Part shown: piece by piece, positions 35,801 to 48,570 of the stretch
Layout of the letters: each line of letters starts with the position of its first letter
Position numbering within the stretch: position 1 is the stretch's first letter
Origin: Phocoena phocoena
Lineage: Eukaryota; Chordata; Mammalia; Artiodactyla; Phocoenidae
DNA: 64,000 nucleotides
Reading direction: 5' to 3'
Assembly (NCBI RefSeq): GCF_963924675.1
Contig: NC_089220.1
Location: forward strand, 49,300,639 to 49,364,638
Program-made: the position numbers and the translations under genes
The notes under the pieces: generated by a model
Told to the model about the DNA's origin: nothing
Databases searched by the model: none
The model's input: the letters and a program-made list of their open reading frames with translations, nothing else

Positions 35801-36545
35801 GGCTTTCAAGGTTTATGAGGAGTTCTTACAGGTCTAGTATTTCAATAATGTACCAATACCCAGGGCAGGTATTATGATGAGGAACTTTTGTTTTTTTAAG
35901 AATGAATAAGACTTTATGGTGGACTTTAACGTGTGAAAATGATTTTTTTATTTTTGTGATTTCTTTTTTCTGAGTAAAGGAAAACAGAAATGTGTTGCTA
36001 TTGTCAGCATCTTAAAGGTAGTCTCACTCAAGGCAAGGCTAAGTGCTTCGTGATAGTATTAAGCAAGTCTTGTTTTGAACGGATTACCTAATGACTCACT
36101 AGAATGATATAAATTATACAAGTTATGCCAAAACTAAGTCAAAACCTAATAACCAAAGCATTCCTTATTTAAAACTTATTCACTATATCATGTTTGGACC
36201 TATTCAAACATCTCAGCCCTGTAAAACAGTTTTGGTTTTATGACATATGGATTAGTGGTTTAATAATAAATCCAAGTTAGCTTTTTGTTTCCCAGCTTTT
36301 TTTGAATGATATACATTAAATCTATTCTTATTGGAAGACATTATCACAGCATGATTGAAGGGAACATTGGTTTTATAAAGGAAAACCCGAGTTCATCGAT
36401 AGCCATCACTAAGATTCTTTTCATGTAAAGATTAATGCTTATGTGTTTATATCGACTTTGTATATTTCATCTTAGCCATTCTATCCTATAAAGATTTTAC
36501 CATGAGCTTAAGATGTAAATAAATAATTTTGCAAATATGGCTCTT
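32860..36545 (+). other. NIN: Probable NIN 3' UTR
   Basis: AT-rich sequence after the stop with no SINE or LINE insertion. Candidate AATAAA hexamers lie at 34839-34844, 35570-35575, 35694-35699, 36265-36270 and 36518-36523. The last has a good T-rich downstream element (CTCTTTTTTTCTATAC near 36541), so I place the distal end near 36545. Shorter isoforms are likely. The extent is inference. Confidence 0.55.
36518..36523 (+). terminator. Candidate distal NIN poly(A) signal
   Basis: AATAAA within GTAAATAAATAAT, followed about 20 bases later by a T-rich element. It is the best-formed of several candidates. Confidence 0.45.
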
Positions 36546-36639
36546 TTTTTCTATACACCTTGAACTTTTATAAACAGTTTCAGTATGTTTATCATTGGTT
36601 TTTAGAGTGAAAGCATCAAAACATTGCACTAAACGTATT

Positions 36640-36770
36640 TTATAAATGCAAAATCTCTGGAGCATTCACTCCAGACCTACTGAATTAGAGTCTGCATTAA
36701 AAAAAAAAAAATCCCCAAATTATTTGTATGTGATTTAGAGCACTGGGACTCCATTTCTGTAACAGAATTG
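36640..36770. repeat. MER5-like hAT fragment
   Basis: 'cactccagacctactgaatta', 'agtctgcatt' and 'atccccaaattatttgtatg' resemble the MER5 family of small hAT elements. The fragment is diverged and partial. Confidence 0.5.
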
Positions 36771-37084
36771 ATGACTTTCACACCAGCCAGTTTGAGATCC
36801 CTGTACCCTGTGGTGGTTCATAATTTACTTCTAAAATCCTGACAAACTCAGGTGAGGCCCTGCTTGGGAGTTTGGGTGCTTCAGACGTGGCTTTATTTCA
36901 CTTTGCCGTATTTATGGGTGACTCAGACTATTTCAGTTGAGCTACTTGTAAATGATGAGATATATGCAACTGTTGGTATAAAAGTTAACCTAAAAGCACA
37001 TTAAGTTAATATGCTGAGTACTGAAATTTAGAATGGAAATACTGGCCAAACTAGACTTATCTCACAAGGCTTGTTTTATTTGCA

Positions 37085-37225
37085 AAGCTTTTATACCAAT
37101 CTCACACTGCCTTTATGAGGCAGTAACTATTATTAACCCCATTTTACAGATGAGAAAACTGAAACTTAGCTAAGTTATGACTTAATCAAGGCCACACAGC
37201 CAGCTAAGTAGGGGACTCAGGACTC
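37085..37225 (+). repeat. MIR SINE fragment
   Basis: The MIR core is clear: 'attattaaccccattttaca', 'gatgagaaaactgaaac' and 'caaggccacacagccagcta'. Confidence 0.85.
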
Positions 37226-39835
37226 TCTAAGCAGGTTTGTCTGTATTAATATGTTGCAACAGGTATCCATTTCTCTTTCCGGCAAACAACATTTAATTGG
37301 TGCTACTGAATACTTATCTTGTGCACTGCACTCTAAAGAAAAATATTTAAAATTCTTGGTTTTCTGTTTACAGACTTGGGTAGAGCGGTAAGATTTATGC
37401 ACAAGAAAAAATTAGAAAAAATTAACATCGATACAGAAAACAATCAAGTTTTATTGATGGACTCAGTGCTATAGGCACTAAGATATGGAATATTAGTGCC
37501 CTCAGGTATTTGAATACAGGAAATGGGAAAAGTTCTTAACCTAGCATTAAGTATAATTCTGCACTTATTTGAGATTAGTGTAACCTGTTTGTTTTGTAGT
37601 CTCTTTTATTCATTTTGCATTGAAAAAGTCTTATTTTTCTAATATATACCTGATATACATTTTCCCATAATAATGGTCAAATTTTGTCCAAAAGATCAGA
37701 ATTTTGACCTAATGCAAAATATCTATAATCTGTAAAGTTAAATTTAATATAGTTAATATGTTATAAGTCACAAAATTGTTTATTCTTTGTTTGGTTTTGC
37801 CTCATTTGCAATCAGGAAAAATGGCTAATTTTGACAAATGGACATGTTAAAAAAACTTAAAACTTCAAAAAAGGAACTATAAACTGAATCAGTGAAATGC
37901 TATAAATTAAAGAGTAGGCAACAATGTAAAAATAGAGCTGGAAACCCTTAGGTTAAAATAATATTTAATTCTGAGAAATGATTACATGAGATGTGCTTTA
38001 CTAGGTAAGGCAAAGTAAACAACTCTGAACAGTCCTTACGGCCCAGATGAGCATTTACCAGTCATTTTTCTTTCCTGTTTGAGTATCTGTCTTTAAGATC
38101 TTAAGCAATAAATAACCATTAGAATATGGATGGTAGATTAGAAAACAGCATTGTATCAATGTTGATTTACTTAAGTCTATAAGTACTGTGTTTATGTAAG
38201 ATTATATTCTAAGGAAATACACACTGAAGTATTTAGGGACATGTAACTGTAATGTATGCAAATTATTCTCAAATGATTCATAACAAAATTACAGAAAGAT
38301 ATAAACAAATCAATGAAGCAAAATGTTTTTAAAAAATAGGTAATGGGTATGCAAGCATTATTCTTGCAATCTTAAGTTTGAAATTATTTCTAAATAAAAC
38401 ATTTAAAATGTTATAGATAGAAATTTACTAAGTGTGGTTCTAGGCACTTAACTTTACCTTCCTTACCCTCATAGCAATTCTGAAGAGTAGATGGTATTTC
38501 AATGGTACAGAAGAGGAAACTGACTAGAAACCATTTATGGCAGCCTATCCGCATGCCTGTGGTCTGTTATGAAAAGTTCAGCATAATCAGACATTTTTCC
38601 TATTTCCCTGGGCATGTAGAAAATGGGGAAAAGGGAAACTGAGGCAGTTGGCAGAAGAGGTAAATGCCAAAATGAAGCATTAAGGGGGCACATAAGGAAC
38701 AGGAGGGGCTGTTAAGCAAATGAATCCCACACACACATGCAAATGACAGTCATGAAGCAACACCTAAGGTCCAGTGGGGGCTCAGGATATCTCTAGTATA
38801 CACTGCCCCCTCCTCTATCTCTACACCTGATAGCACACAAGTATTTTTCTTGAGGTAAAAGAGACACTTTATCCATGTCTTTTACTCTTTTGCTACCTTA
38901 GGAAGAATTTGACAAAGAAACAGAAACCTGTTCTGACTAGTCTGTGTAAAAGGGGAATTATATAATAAAATAAGGAATTATATTTGGTTCATGGAACCAA
39001 AGGGCAGGAAATACAGACTTCATGAGGCATTAAAACAAAGACCTTTGGTGCTCTTCCCTACTCTCCCCCTCCTTCTCTATCCCTACTTCTCATCACTTTG
39101 TCTCTTGTTTTTCCTTCTCTGCACCTGTTTGTTGAGGCTGGCAGGGTTGGGGGGTGGAGTTGTTGTTTGTTTTTCCTGTCTTATCTCACTTTCTTGTTTA
39201 AGTGCCAAATGGAGTCCAACAATTACTTCCAAGTCACAATTCCAAATTCTCAAGGAATCTGATTGACCATGCATAGTCTGTCTTTCCATAATCCAATCAA
39301 CTATGGCCAGCAAGCGTCATGGTCTTGGGATACAAGCTGCAGAGGCCACCACATCACAGAGAATACTCTCACAAATAAGGGGCTGGAGCAGTTAGTGAGG
39401 GAAATTTAGACTCAAGATGTGTAGACAGTAGATAAAAATGGCTTTAAAAGGTAGGATCTCAAATATTTTCATGTTTACTCACATTTTTATGGAAGTTACT
39501 ATCTATTCAAAGACAAACACCATTTTAAAATGCTGCCTGGTGACAAATGTCACTATTATTCCTGTTACCCTATCTTTTGTCCTTGTCCCTTGCCCATACT
39601 CCTTTGTCCTGATTCCTACATATTCTCTAGATATCACATATAGAGCTTCATCAAGGTGTCCATCCAAGTCACAGTGGGTATAATAAATGCCACCCATCAT
39701 ATCCTACTTAAGTGGCATAATCCTGAAGTAACTTATTTCAAATATTGCCAGAGAAGGTAAAAGTTAGAGGTCTTTTGAAAAATATAATTAAAAGCGATTT
39801 AAATTTTGTATTAAGACCATGAATAAAAGAAATTC
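37226..39835. other. Intergenic sequence, little recognised
   Basis: AT-rich. A second MIR-like core appears at about 38440-38530 ('ttctgaagagtagatgg ... cagaagaggaaactga'). Nothing else is assignable. The open frames around 39.0 to 39.7 kb are short and lack any family motif or consistent codon pattern. Confidence 0.5.
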
Positions 39836-39839
39836 TATT

Positions 39840-40085
39840 GAACTTTTTCAAGATACCTTCCCTTACTCTTGAAGAATGGGGTAGGAGCCCCTACTATGTG
39901 CTCACATGAGCACCCTGCACATTCCCAGGTAAAGCAGATGCCACTCTGTGTAACTGCCTACTAACTTGTCTGATCTCCATTAGACTCATCTTTTAAGACA
40001 ATGATTGCTGTCTTATCACCATGCTATTCCCAGTTCCCAACTCAATGCCGAAAACAAAACTGGTGGTCAATATTCATTATACAGA
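39840..40085 (+). repeat. Possible L2 3' end
   Basis: The order 'ctactatgtgctcacatgag', 'tctccattagactcatc', 'tgattgctgtcttatcacc' and 'caatattcattatacag' follows the conserved 3' end of L2 elements (chloroplast-independent nuclear LINE relics of all mammals). It is diverged. Confidence 0.4.
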
Positions 40086-42221
40086 TGGAAGAGTATGTAC
40101 ATTTCTATTTTGAGTTTGTCATCCTGTAGTGGCACTCACAGGAGAGTATGTATGCTAATTGTTTTATGCATATAATTTAATGCTTTCAGTCTTTATTATT
40201 TTTTAAAAGATCAAAAAATTTTAAATGTATTAGCAAGCAATTGAAGAAATTTTTCCAAGTAATTTAAGGAAACATCATCTTTCAGTGTGATAAAAATTAA
40301 GTGCTATATTCTAGCAGTTGAAAGAGTATATATCCCTTTTGGGCCCATAAAATCACAATCTAATAACTCTGACAATAAGTACTACAAGCTCATGATATTT
40401 ACTCAGATTAGTGGTTTGTAACAACTGCAACAAATTAAATATGATATTTTCTAAAGAAAGAGAACAAAATTCTTGTGGGTTTTTTTTGGTAGCAGTGCTT
40501 GGCTTATGTTATCTCATATAATGTGATGTTTAGTTTTTGCTATTCAATAAATTCCAACATTATCATTTTTTCTGGTGGAAGCAAAAACTTGATTTATTTC
40601 CAATGTCAGGAAGTGAGATGAGCCTCTGCCTCTAGGTTTGTGCCTAGATGTGATTCAGATGTGTTCCTACAACAAATTTTCACCCATCTGTTTAAATCTA
40701 ATAATCCCATGGTACAAGACGACTAAGTCACTTCCCATCTGCTCCTTATTTCTGTTCTCCTGCTCATTATACATGTAGTTAAATTGAAGATAAGGCAAGG
40801 ACCAGAGCCACTTAAGAACAATCCATTAAAATTTTCTCCCAAAATGAAAAGTAACTTTGCATCTTCCTAAATTCAAAGATGACACATATTTTGAAAGAAT
40901 ATTCAAGCATTAAAAAAGAGCACTATAAAAAGGTAAAGATTACCCAAAATCCTACCACCCAGTGGTAGCCACTCTCAATAGTTTGGTGAACTCTCTTCCA
41001 GACATAATTTTATGCTTACAGACACATACACACATTCACACTTACACAATTTTATATAAATGATAGCATACACATACATGTATATACATATTTACAGACA
41101 TGTACATATAGTTTCTTACACAATGGTTTTCCTCCCCCTCCCTCTATGTAAAGAATGCCACATTATTTCCCTTAACTAGTATAAATCTGGCCTCAAGCTC
41201 CTCATTCTGATATCAGTGATTGGTCATAATTGAATGGTCCTTCTCCTCTTTAAGACTGTACAGCAGTCCCATCTCCTGACCTTTAGGCTATCGCATTCCT
41301 TTACCCCCATTTATTGAAGAGTTTAGCACCTGGGTCACTGTATTCTCAACAAATATTCCTATCATCCTTGGTGACTTCAATTTGCACATAAATGACAAGA
41401 GCAGAGGAAGTAAAGAGTTTAGGCAGCAAATAAGTTGGGCTGTGAAAGGGAGGAGGGAGAGTAGGTGGTAGAGGGAGATATGGCCTAGAGAAAAGACTTG
41501 TTTTTCAGATAGGAGATGCTTGAGTTTAAATGCTGTAAGAAGATGCCAGTGGAAAAGGGGAATAACAGAAACAATGGTCATGATAAAGAGAAAAGGACAA
41601 GAAAATTAGGGATGTGTCCAGGTCAGAGGTTTAGTTAGGAGCATGGAATCTAAGCTAGGTAAAGAGGGCAATGAGGACAGGAGTTGGATATGGGTAAGTG
41701 GTTGATATACAGAGGGCCAACTGTAAAGGAGGTGAGAGCATCTATAGATTTTGGTATCTGAGGAGGGGTGAGGGAGTGTCATAGAACAAATATCCCATGG
41801 AAACTGAGAGATGACTGTATGCTGAGAAGTGATAGAGCCAGTGTTTTGGAGTAAAGACATTTTGAAGTGAGGGTGCTAAAGTAGATGAGTTTGGAAGGTA
41901 AAAAGTGATGTATATAAGACTTCTGAGGTGGTCTACATAATGGTGGTAAAGAGGGTAGAGGAAAATATCAGGAGAAACGAAACAAGGATCTGAAAGGCCA
42001 AGATTTGGGACTGCTTTCTTCTCAGATGCCTGTCCCCATTATTTCACCAAATCTGCTTGCCAATGTCACCATGAATCTTAAAGTTACCCCACTCCAACCT
42101 GTACTCCACACAGCCTCAAAAAGTAGTCCTAAAATAAAATTGCATGTCACACTAATGTTTAAAATCTTTCAGTGGCTCCCCATATCCTCAAGTTCAATCT
42201 CTGTTCTTTAATATGACTTAG
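40086..42221. other. Intergenic sequence with old repeat traces
   Basis: About 40920-41140 contains a CA/TA-rich 'acatacacatacatgtatatacat' segment of old repeat type. 41360-41385 ('atccttggtgacttcaattt') resembles a LINE endonuclease motif. 42150-42210 ('aatctttcagtggctcccc') is L2-like. 41400-41960 is purine-rich on the + strand. No gene is seen. Confidence 0.4.
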
Positions 42222-42490
42222 GGCAGATCATCCAGACAGAAAATCAATAAGAAAACACAGGCCTTAAATAACACAGTAGACCAGATGGACTTAATTGATA
42301 TTTACAGAGCATTCCATCCAAAAGCATCAGAATACTATATTTTCAAGTGCATATGGAACATTCTCCAGGACTGATCACACACTGGGCCAAAAAGTGAGCC
42401 TCAGTAAATTTAAGAAAATTGAAATCATGTCAAGCATCCTTTCTGATCACAATGCTGTGAGATTAGAAATGAAGTACAAAGAAAAAGCTG

Positions 42491-42496
<6 letters not shown>

Positions 42497-42523
<27 letters not shown>
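42497..42523. repeat. (CA)13 microsatellite in L1
   Basis: A perfect CA run inside the old L1 ORF2, at the A-rich position that also carries CA runs in other copies. Confidence 0.9.
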
Positions 42524-42526
<3 letters not shown>

Positions 42527-43163
42527 GACTAAGCAATATACTACTAAGCAACCAATGGATCACTGAAGAAATCAAAGAATACGTTAAAAAAATACCTAGA
42601 GACATATGAAAATGAAAGCACAACAATCCAAAATCTATGGGATTCAGCAAAAGCAGTTCAAAGAGGGAAGTTCATAGCAATACAAGCTTACCTTAGGAAA
42701 CAAGAAAAATCTCAAACAACCTAAGCTTACACCTAAAGCAACTAGAGAAAGAACAAACAAAACCCAAAGTTAGAAGAAGGAAAGAAATAAAATCAAATCA
42801 GAAATAAATGAAAGAGATAAAGAAAACAATAGAAAAGATCAATGAAACTAAAAGCTGGTTCTTTGAAAAGATAAACAAAATTGATAAACCTTTAGCCAAA
42901 CTCATCAAGAAAAAAAAGGGAGAGGCCTTAAATCAATAAAATTAGAAATGAAAAAGGAGAAGTTACAATGGACACCAAAGAAATACAAAGGATTATAAGA
43001 GACTATTACAAGCAACTATATGCCCAAAACTTGGACAACCAGGAAGAAATGGACAAATTCTTAGAATGGTACAATCTCCCAGGACTGAACCAGGAAGAAA
43101 TAGAAAATAAACAGACCAATCTCAAGTACTAAAAATGAAACTGTGATTAAAAAAACCTCAACA

Positions 43164-43371
43164 GGGCTCCATCTGGTGGCGCAGTGGTTGAGAGTCCATC
43201 TACCGATGCAGGGGACATGGGTTCGTGCCCCAGTCCAGGAAGATCCCACATGCTGCGGAGCAGCTGGGCCCGTGAGCCTTGGTCGCTGAGCCTGCGCGTG
43301 TGGAGCCTGTGCTCCGCAACGGGAGAGGCCACAACAGTGACAGGCCTGCATACCGCAAAAAAAACCAAAAA
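43164..43371 (+). mobile_element. CHR-1 SINE, sense
   Basis: GGGCTCCATCTGGTGGCGCAG head (mutated from CTTCCCTGG), normal body and an AAAACC-rich tail. Flanks CCTCAACA on both sides mark the insertion into L1-A. Confidence 0.9.
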
Positions 43372-43671
43372 CACCCTCAACAAACAAAAGTCCAGGATGA
43401 GATGGCTTCACAGGTGAATTCTAGGAAACATTTAAAGAAGACTTAACACCTATCCTTCTGAAACTATTTCAAAAAATTGCAAAGGAAGAAATACTCCCAA
43501 ACTCATTCTGTGAGGCCACCATCACCCGGATACCAAAACCAGACAGATACCACAAAAAAAAAGAAAATCACAGGCCAATAACACTGATGAACATAGACAC
43601 AAAAATCCACAACAAAATACTACCAAACAAAATCCAGCAAAACAATAAATGATCATACACCACGATCAAGT

Positions 43672-46600
43672 TACAAAGAAATGGAAAGATACCCTGTGCT
43701 CTTAGATTGGAAGAATTGATGTTGTTAAAATTGCCATACTACCCCAAGTCATCTATAGATATAATGCAATCCTTATCAAAATATAACATTTTCACAGAAC
43801 TAGAACAGTTATTTTGATCAAATAATCCTAGATTTATATGGTACAAGAGAGCCAAAATTTCTAAAACAATCTTGAGAAAAAAGAACATAGCTGGAGATAT
43901 CACTCTCCCAGACCTCAGACTATACTGCAAAGCTACAGTAATCAAAATAGCATGGAAATAAGGAAACACAAGCTTTAAATGACACATTAAACAAGATGAA
44001 CATAATTGATATTTATATGAAATTCCATCGAAAAACAACAGAATACACTTTATTCTCAAGTGCTCATGGAACATTCTCCAGGATAGATCATATCCTGGGT
44101 CACAAACCAAGCCTTGGTAAATTTAAGAAAATTGAAATTGTATCAAGTATCTTTTCCGACCACAATGCTATGAGACTAGATATCAATTACAGGGGAAAAT
44201 AAGTAAAAAATAAAAACACATGGAGGCTAAACAATACACTACTAAATAACCAAGAGATCACTGAAGAAATCAAAGAGGAAATTAAAAAATACCAAGAAAC
44301 AAATGACAATGGAGACACGACGACCCAAAACCTATGGGATGCAGCAAAAGCACTTCTAAGAGGGAAGTTTATAGCAATACAAGCCCACCTAAAGAAACAG
44401 GAAACATCTTGAATAAACAACCTAACCTTGCACCTAAAGCAATTAGAGAGAGAAAAACAAGAAAACCCCAAAGTTAGCAGAAGGAAAGAAATCATAAAAA
44501 TCAGATCAGAAATAAATGAAAAACAAATGAAGGAAATGAGAGCAAAGATCAATAAAACTAAAAGCTGGTTCTTTGAGGAGATAAACAAAATAGATAAACC
44601 ATTAGCCAGACTCATCAAGGAAAAAAGGAAGAAGACTCAAATCAATAGAATTACAAATGAAAAATGAGAAGTAACAACTGACACTGCAGAAATACAGAAG
44701 ATCATGAGAGATTGCTATAAGCAACTCTATGCCAATAAAATGGACAACCTGGAAGAAATGGACAACTTCTTAGAAATGCACAACCTGCCAAGACTGAATC
44801 AGGAAGAAATAGAAAATATGAACAGACCAATCACAAGCATTGAAATTGAAACTGTGATTAAAAATCTTCCAACAAACAGCAGCCCAGGACCAGATGGCTT
44901 CACAGGCGAATTCTATCAAACATTTAGAGAAGAGCTAACACCTATCCTTCTCAAACTCTTCCAAAATATAGCAGAGGGAGGAACACTCCCAAATTCATTC
45001 TACGAGGCCACCACCACCTTGATACCAAAACCAGACAAGGATGTCACAAAGAAAGAAAACTACAGGCCAATATCACTGATGAACATAGATGCAAAAATCC
45101 TCAGCAAAATACTAGCAAACAGAATCCAACAGCACATTAAAAGGATCATACACCATGATCAAGTGGGGTTTATTCCAGGAATGCAAGGATTCTTCAATAC
45201 ATGTAAATCAATCAATGTGATAAACCATATTAACAAATTGAAGGAGAAAAACCATATGATCATCTCAATAGATGCAGACAAAGATTTTGACAAAATTCAA
45301 CACCCATTTATGATAAAACTCCTGCAGAATGTAGGCATAGAGGGAAATTTCCTCAACATAATAAAGGCCATATATGACAAACGCACAGCCAACATTGTCC
45401 TCAATGGTGAAAAACTGAAAGCATTTCCACTAAGATCAGGAACAAGACAAGGTTGCCCACTCTCAACACTCTTATTCAATACAGTTTTGGAAGTTTTAGC
45501 CACAGCAATCAGAGAAGAAAAGGAAATAAAAGGAATCCAAATCGGAAAAGAAGAAGTAAAGCTGTCACTGTTTGCAGATGACATGATACTATACATAGAG
45601 AATCCTAAAGATGCTACCAGAAAACTCCTAGAGCTGATCAATGAATTGGGTAAAGTTGCAGGATACAAAATTAATGCACAGAAATCTCTTGCATTCCTAT
45701 ACACTAATGATGAAAAATCTGAAAGTGAAATCAAGAAAACACTCCCATTTACCATTGCAACAAAAAGAATAAAATATCTAGGAATAAACCTACCTAAGGA
45801 GACAAAAGACCTCTATGCAGAAAATTATAAGACACTGATGAAAGAAATTAAAGATGATACAAATAGATGGAGAGATATACCATGTTCTTGGATGGGAAGA
45901 ATCAACATTGTGAAAATGACTCTAGTACCCAAAGCAATCTACAGATTCAATGCAATCCCTATCAAACTACCACTGGCATTTTTCACAGAACTAGAACAAA
46001 AAATTTCACAATTTGTATGGAAACACAAAAGACCCCGAATAGCCAAAGCAATCTTGAGAACGAAAAACGGAGCTGGAGAAATCAGGCTCCCTGACTTCAG
46101 ACTATACTACAGAGCTACAGTAATCAAGACAGTATGGTATTGGAACAAAAACAGAAATATAGATCAATGGAACAAGATAGAAAGCCCAGAGATAAACCCA
46201 CGCACATATGGTCACCTTATCTTTGATAAAGGAGGCAGGAATGTACAGTGGAGAAAGTACAGCCTCTTTAATAAGTGGTGCTGGGAAAACTGGGCAGGTA
46301 CATGTACAAGTATGAGATTAGATCACTCCCTAACACCATACACAAAAATAAGCTCAAAATGGATTAAAGACCTAAATGTAAGGCCAGAAACTATGAAACT
46401 CTTAGAGGAAAACATAGGCAGAACACTCTATGACATGAATCACAGCAAGATCCTTTTTGACCCACCTCCTAGACAAATGGAAATAAAAACAGAAAAAAAC
46501 ACATAGGACCTAATGAAACTTCAAAGCTTTTGCACAGCAAAGGAAACCATAAACAAGACCAAAAGACAACCCTCAGAATGGGAGAAAATATTTGCAAATG

Positions 46601-47668
46601 AAGAAACTGACAAAGAATTAATCTCCAAAATATACAAGCAGCTCATGCAGCTCAATAACAAAGTAACAAACAACCCAATCCACAAATGGGCAGAAGACCT
46701 AAATAGACATTTCTCCAAAGAAGATATACAGACTGCCAACAAACACATGAAAGAATGCTCAACATCGTTAATCATTAGGGAAATGGAAATCAAAACTACA
46801 ATGAGATATCATCTCACACCAGTCAGAATGGCCATCATCAAAAAATCTAGAAACAATAAATGCTGGAGAGGGTGGGGAGAAAAGGGAACACTCCTGCACT
46901 GCTGGTGGGAATGTGAATTGGTACAGCCACTATGGAGAACAGTATGGAGGTTCCTTAAAAAACTACAAATAGAACTACCATATGACCCAGCAATCCCACT
47001 ACTGGGCATATACCCTGAGAAAACTACAATTCAAAAAGAGTCATGTACCAAAATGTTCATTGCAGCTCTATTTACAATAGCCCAGAGATGGAAACAACCT
47101 AAGTGCCCATCATTGGATGAATGGATAAAGAAGATGTGGCACATATATACAATGGAATATTACTCAGCCATAAAAAGAAATGAAGTTGAACTATTTGTAA
47201 TGAGGTGGATAGACCTAGAGTCTGTCACACAGAGTGAAGTAAGTCAAAAAGAGAAAGACAAATACCGTATGCTAACACACATATATGGAATTTAAGAAAA
47301 AAAAATGTCATGAAGAACCTAGGGGTAAGACAGGAATAAAGACACAGACCTACTGGAGAATGGACTTGAGGATATGAAGATGGGGAAGGGTGAGCTGTGA
47401 CAAAGCGAGAGAGAGGCATGGACATATATACACTACCAGATGTAAGGTAGATAGCTGGTGGGAAGCAGCCGCATAGCACAGGGATATCAGCTCGGTGCTT
47501 TGTGACTGCCTGGAGGGGTGGGATAGGGAGGGAGGGAGGGAGGAAGATGCAAGAAGGAAGAGATATGGGAACATATGTATATGTATAACTGATTCACTTT
47601 GTTATAAAGCAGAAACTAACATACCATTGTAAAGCAATTATACCCCAATAAAGATGTTAAAAAAAAAA
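43672..47668 (+). mobile_element. Inserted chimeric L1 block, copy 1
   Basis: The first about 285 bases (43672-43955) are ORF2 3'-region sequence of one L1. They join abruptly, at 'gcatggaaataaggaaac', to the endonuclease region of a second L1, which then runs in order to its 3' UTR and poly(A) at 47659-47668. The same junction exists at 52908-52920. The block sits inside old L1-A. No CHR insertion is present, unlike in copy 2. Confidence 0.75.
43996..47295 (+). pseudogene. L1 ORF2 relic (endonuclease end, reverse transcriptase, Cys-rich tail)
   Basis: One reading frame covers the whole stretch. It is broken only by TAA 44200, TGA 44410, TGA 44665 and TAG 46504 before the natural stop TAA at 47293. 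The longest open part, 44704-46506 (600 codons), holds the reverse transcriptase core with [33 protein letters not shown] and the catalytic FADD at 45571-45582. The frame after 46513 carries the C-terminal [20 protein letters not shown] region. ORF2 copies L1 and SINE RNA into DNA when intact. The lost N-terminal endonuclease and the four stops show this copy is inactive. Confidence 0.9.
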
Positions 47669-47990
47669 TCACACCCCAAAGAATAAAATACTTAGGAAAA
47701 AACCTGATGAAGAAGGTGAAACACTATACACTCTGAGAACTATAAAAAATTAATAAAGGAAATTGAACACAATTCAAAGAAATGGAAAGATAGCCCATGC
47801 TCTTGGATTGGAAGTATTAATACTGGTAAAATGGCCATACTACCAAAAGCAATCTACAGATCTAATGCAATCCCTATCAAATTATCCATGACATTTTTCA
47901 CAGAACTAGAACAAATAATCCTAAAATTTATAGGGAACCATAAATGACCCACAATTGACAAACAATCCTGAAGAGAAAGAACAAAGGAGG

Positions 47991-48324
47991 AGGGCTTCCC
48001 TGGTGGTGCAGAGGATAAGAATCTGCCTGCCAATGCAGCGGACACAGTTCATTCCCTGGTCCAGGAAGATCCCACATGCTGTGGAGCAACTAAGCCCATG
48101 TGCCACAACTACTGAGCCTGCGCTCTAGAGCCTGTGAGACACAACTATTGAAGCCTGCACACCTAGAGCCTGTGCTCCACAACGAGAAGCCATCGCAATG
48201 AGAAGCCCACGCACCACAACGAAGAGTAGCCCTTGCTTGCCGCAACTAGAGAAAGTCTGCGCGCAGCAACGAAGACCCAGCACAGCCAAAAATAAATAAA
48301 TAAAAATTAAAAATTAAAAAAAAA
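47991..48324 (+). mobile_element. Long-form CHR SINE, sense
   Basis: GGGCTTCCCTGGTGGTGCAG head. The body is extended by 'cctagagcctgtgctccaca', 'gaagagtagcccttgcttgc' and 'gcagcaacgaagacccagc', ending in AAATAAATAAATAAA. Flanks AACAAAGGAGG and AACAAAGCAGG are the likely duplication. It is older than the short CHR-1 copies. Confidence 0.88.
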
Positions 48325-48397
48325 GCCAACAACAAAGCAGGAGGCATAACCCTCCCAGACTTCAGACAATACTATAAAGCTACAGTAATCAAAAGAG

Positions 48398-48570
48398 CAT
48401 GGTATTGGGAATTCCCTGGTGATCCAGTGGTTAGGAGTCTGTGCTTCCACTGCAGGGGGCACAGGTTCAATCCCTGGTTGGGGAAGTAAGATCCTGCAAG
48501 ACATGTGGCCACTTGGCGTGGCCAAGACAAACAAACAAAAAACAAGAAAACAGAAAACAGCACTGTATTG
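48398..48570 (+). mobile_element. CHR-2-type SINE, sense
   Basis: GGAATTCCCTGGTGATCCAG head, GGTTCAATCCCTGGTTGGGG B-box region and a CAAACAAACAAAAAAC tail. It is flanked by GCATGGTATTGG and GCACTGTATTGG. Confidence 0.85.

Larger units (their letters stand above)
1..36545 (+). other. NIN: NIN (ninein) gene, 3' portion: 15 exons, alternative terminal exon, 3' UTR
   Basis: Ninein is a large centrosomal coiled-coil protein. It caps and anchors microtubule minus ends at subdistal appendages of the mother centriole. Joining the 15 exons listed below gives an uninterrupted frame from base 2 to the TAG at 32857-32859, about 1,470 residues. Almost all of it is heptad-rich (E, K, Q, L) coiled coil, ending in a short non-helical Pro/Ser/Thr tail (NLTPAPLTSTPPLRS). 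I recognise the sequence as ninein rather than the paralogue NINL from stretches such as EKMETECNRRTSQIEAQF, WEFEKDELTQECAEAQE and ERIPEASAKYKLLYED. Known vertebrate NIN is about 2,090 to 2,130 residues, so roughly 620 to 660 N-terminal residues lie before the window. No frameshift or internal stop is seen, so the gene looks functional. The 3' boundary is an estimate from poly(A) signals. Confidence 0.96.
42222..43671 (+). mobile_element. Old L1 ('L1-A'), ORF2 endonuclease to reverse transcriptase part
   Basis: The segment starts in the ORF2 endonuclease region ('ccagacagaaaatcaataag', 'gacttaattgatatttacag') and runs to the start of the reverse transcriptase ('catacaccacgatcaagtt'). Frames are broken many times. 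It is interrupted by a CHR SINE (43164-43371) and a (CA)13 array (42497-42523). The body resumes at 47669 after an inserted block, with about 0.65 kb of the expected L1 sequence missing between. Confidence 0.8.

Noticed and set aside
36546..42221. Search for the next gene downstream of NIN (SAV1 is the expected neighbour from human synteny)
   Set aside because: No exon with recognisable coding sequence or splice pattern was found. In human the gap is tens of kilobases, so the neighbour probably lies beyond the window.
44704..46506. 600-codon open frame with reverse transcriptase motifs, as a possible functional gene
   Set aside because: It is the middle of L1 ORF2. In-frame stops before and after it (44665, 46504), the missing endonuclease start and the L1 3' UTR downstream show a dead retrotransposon copy.
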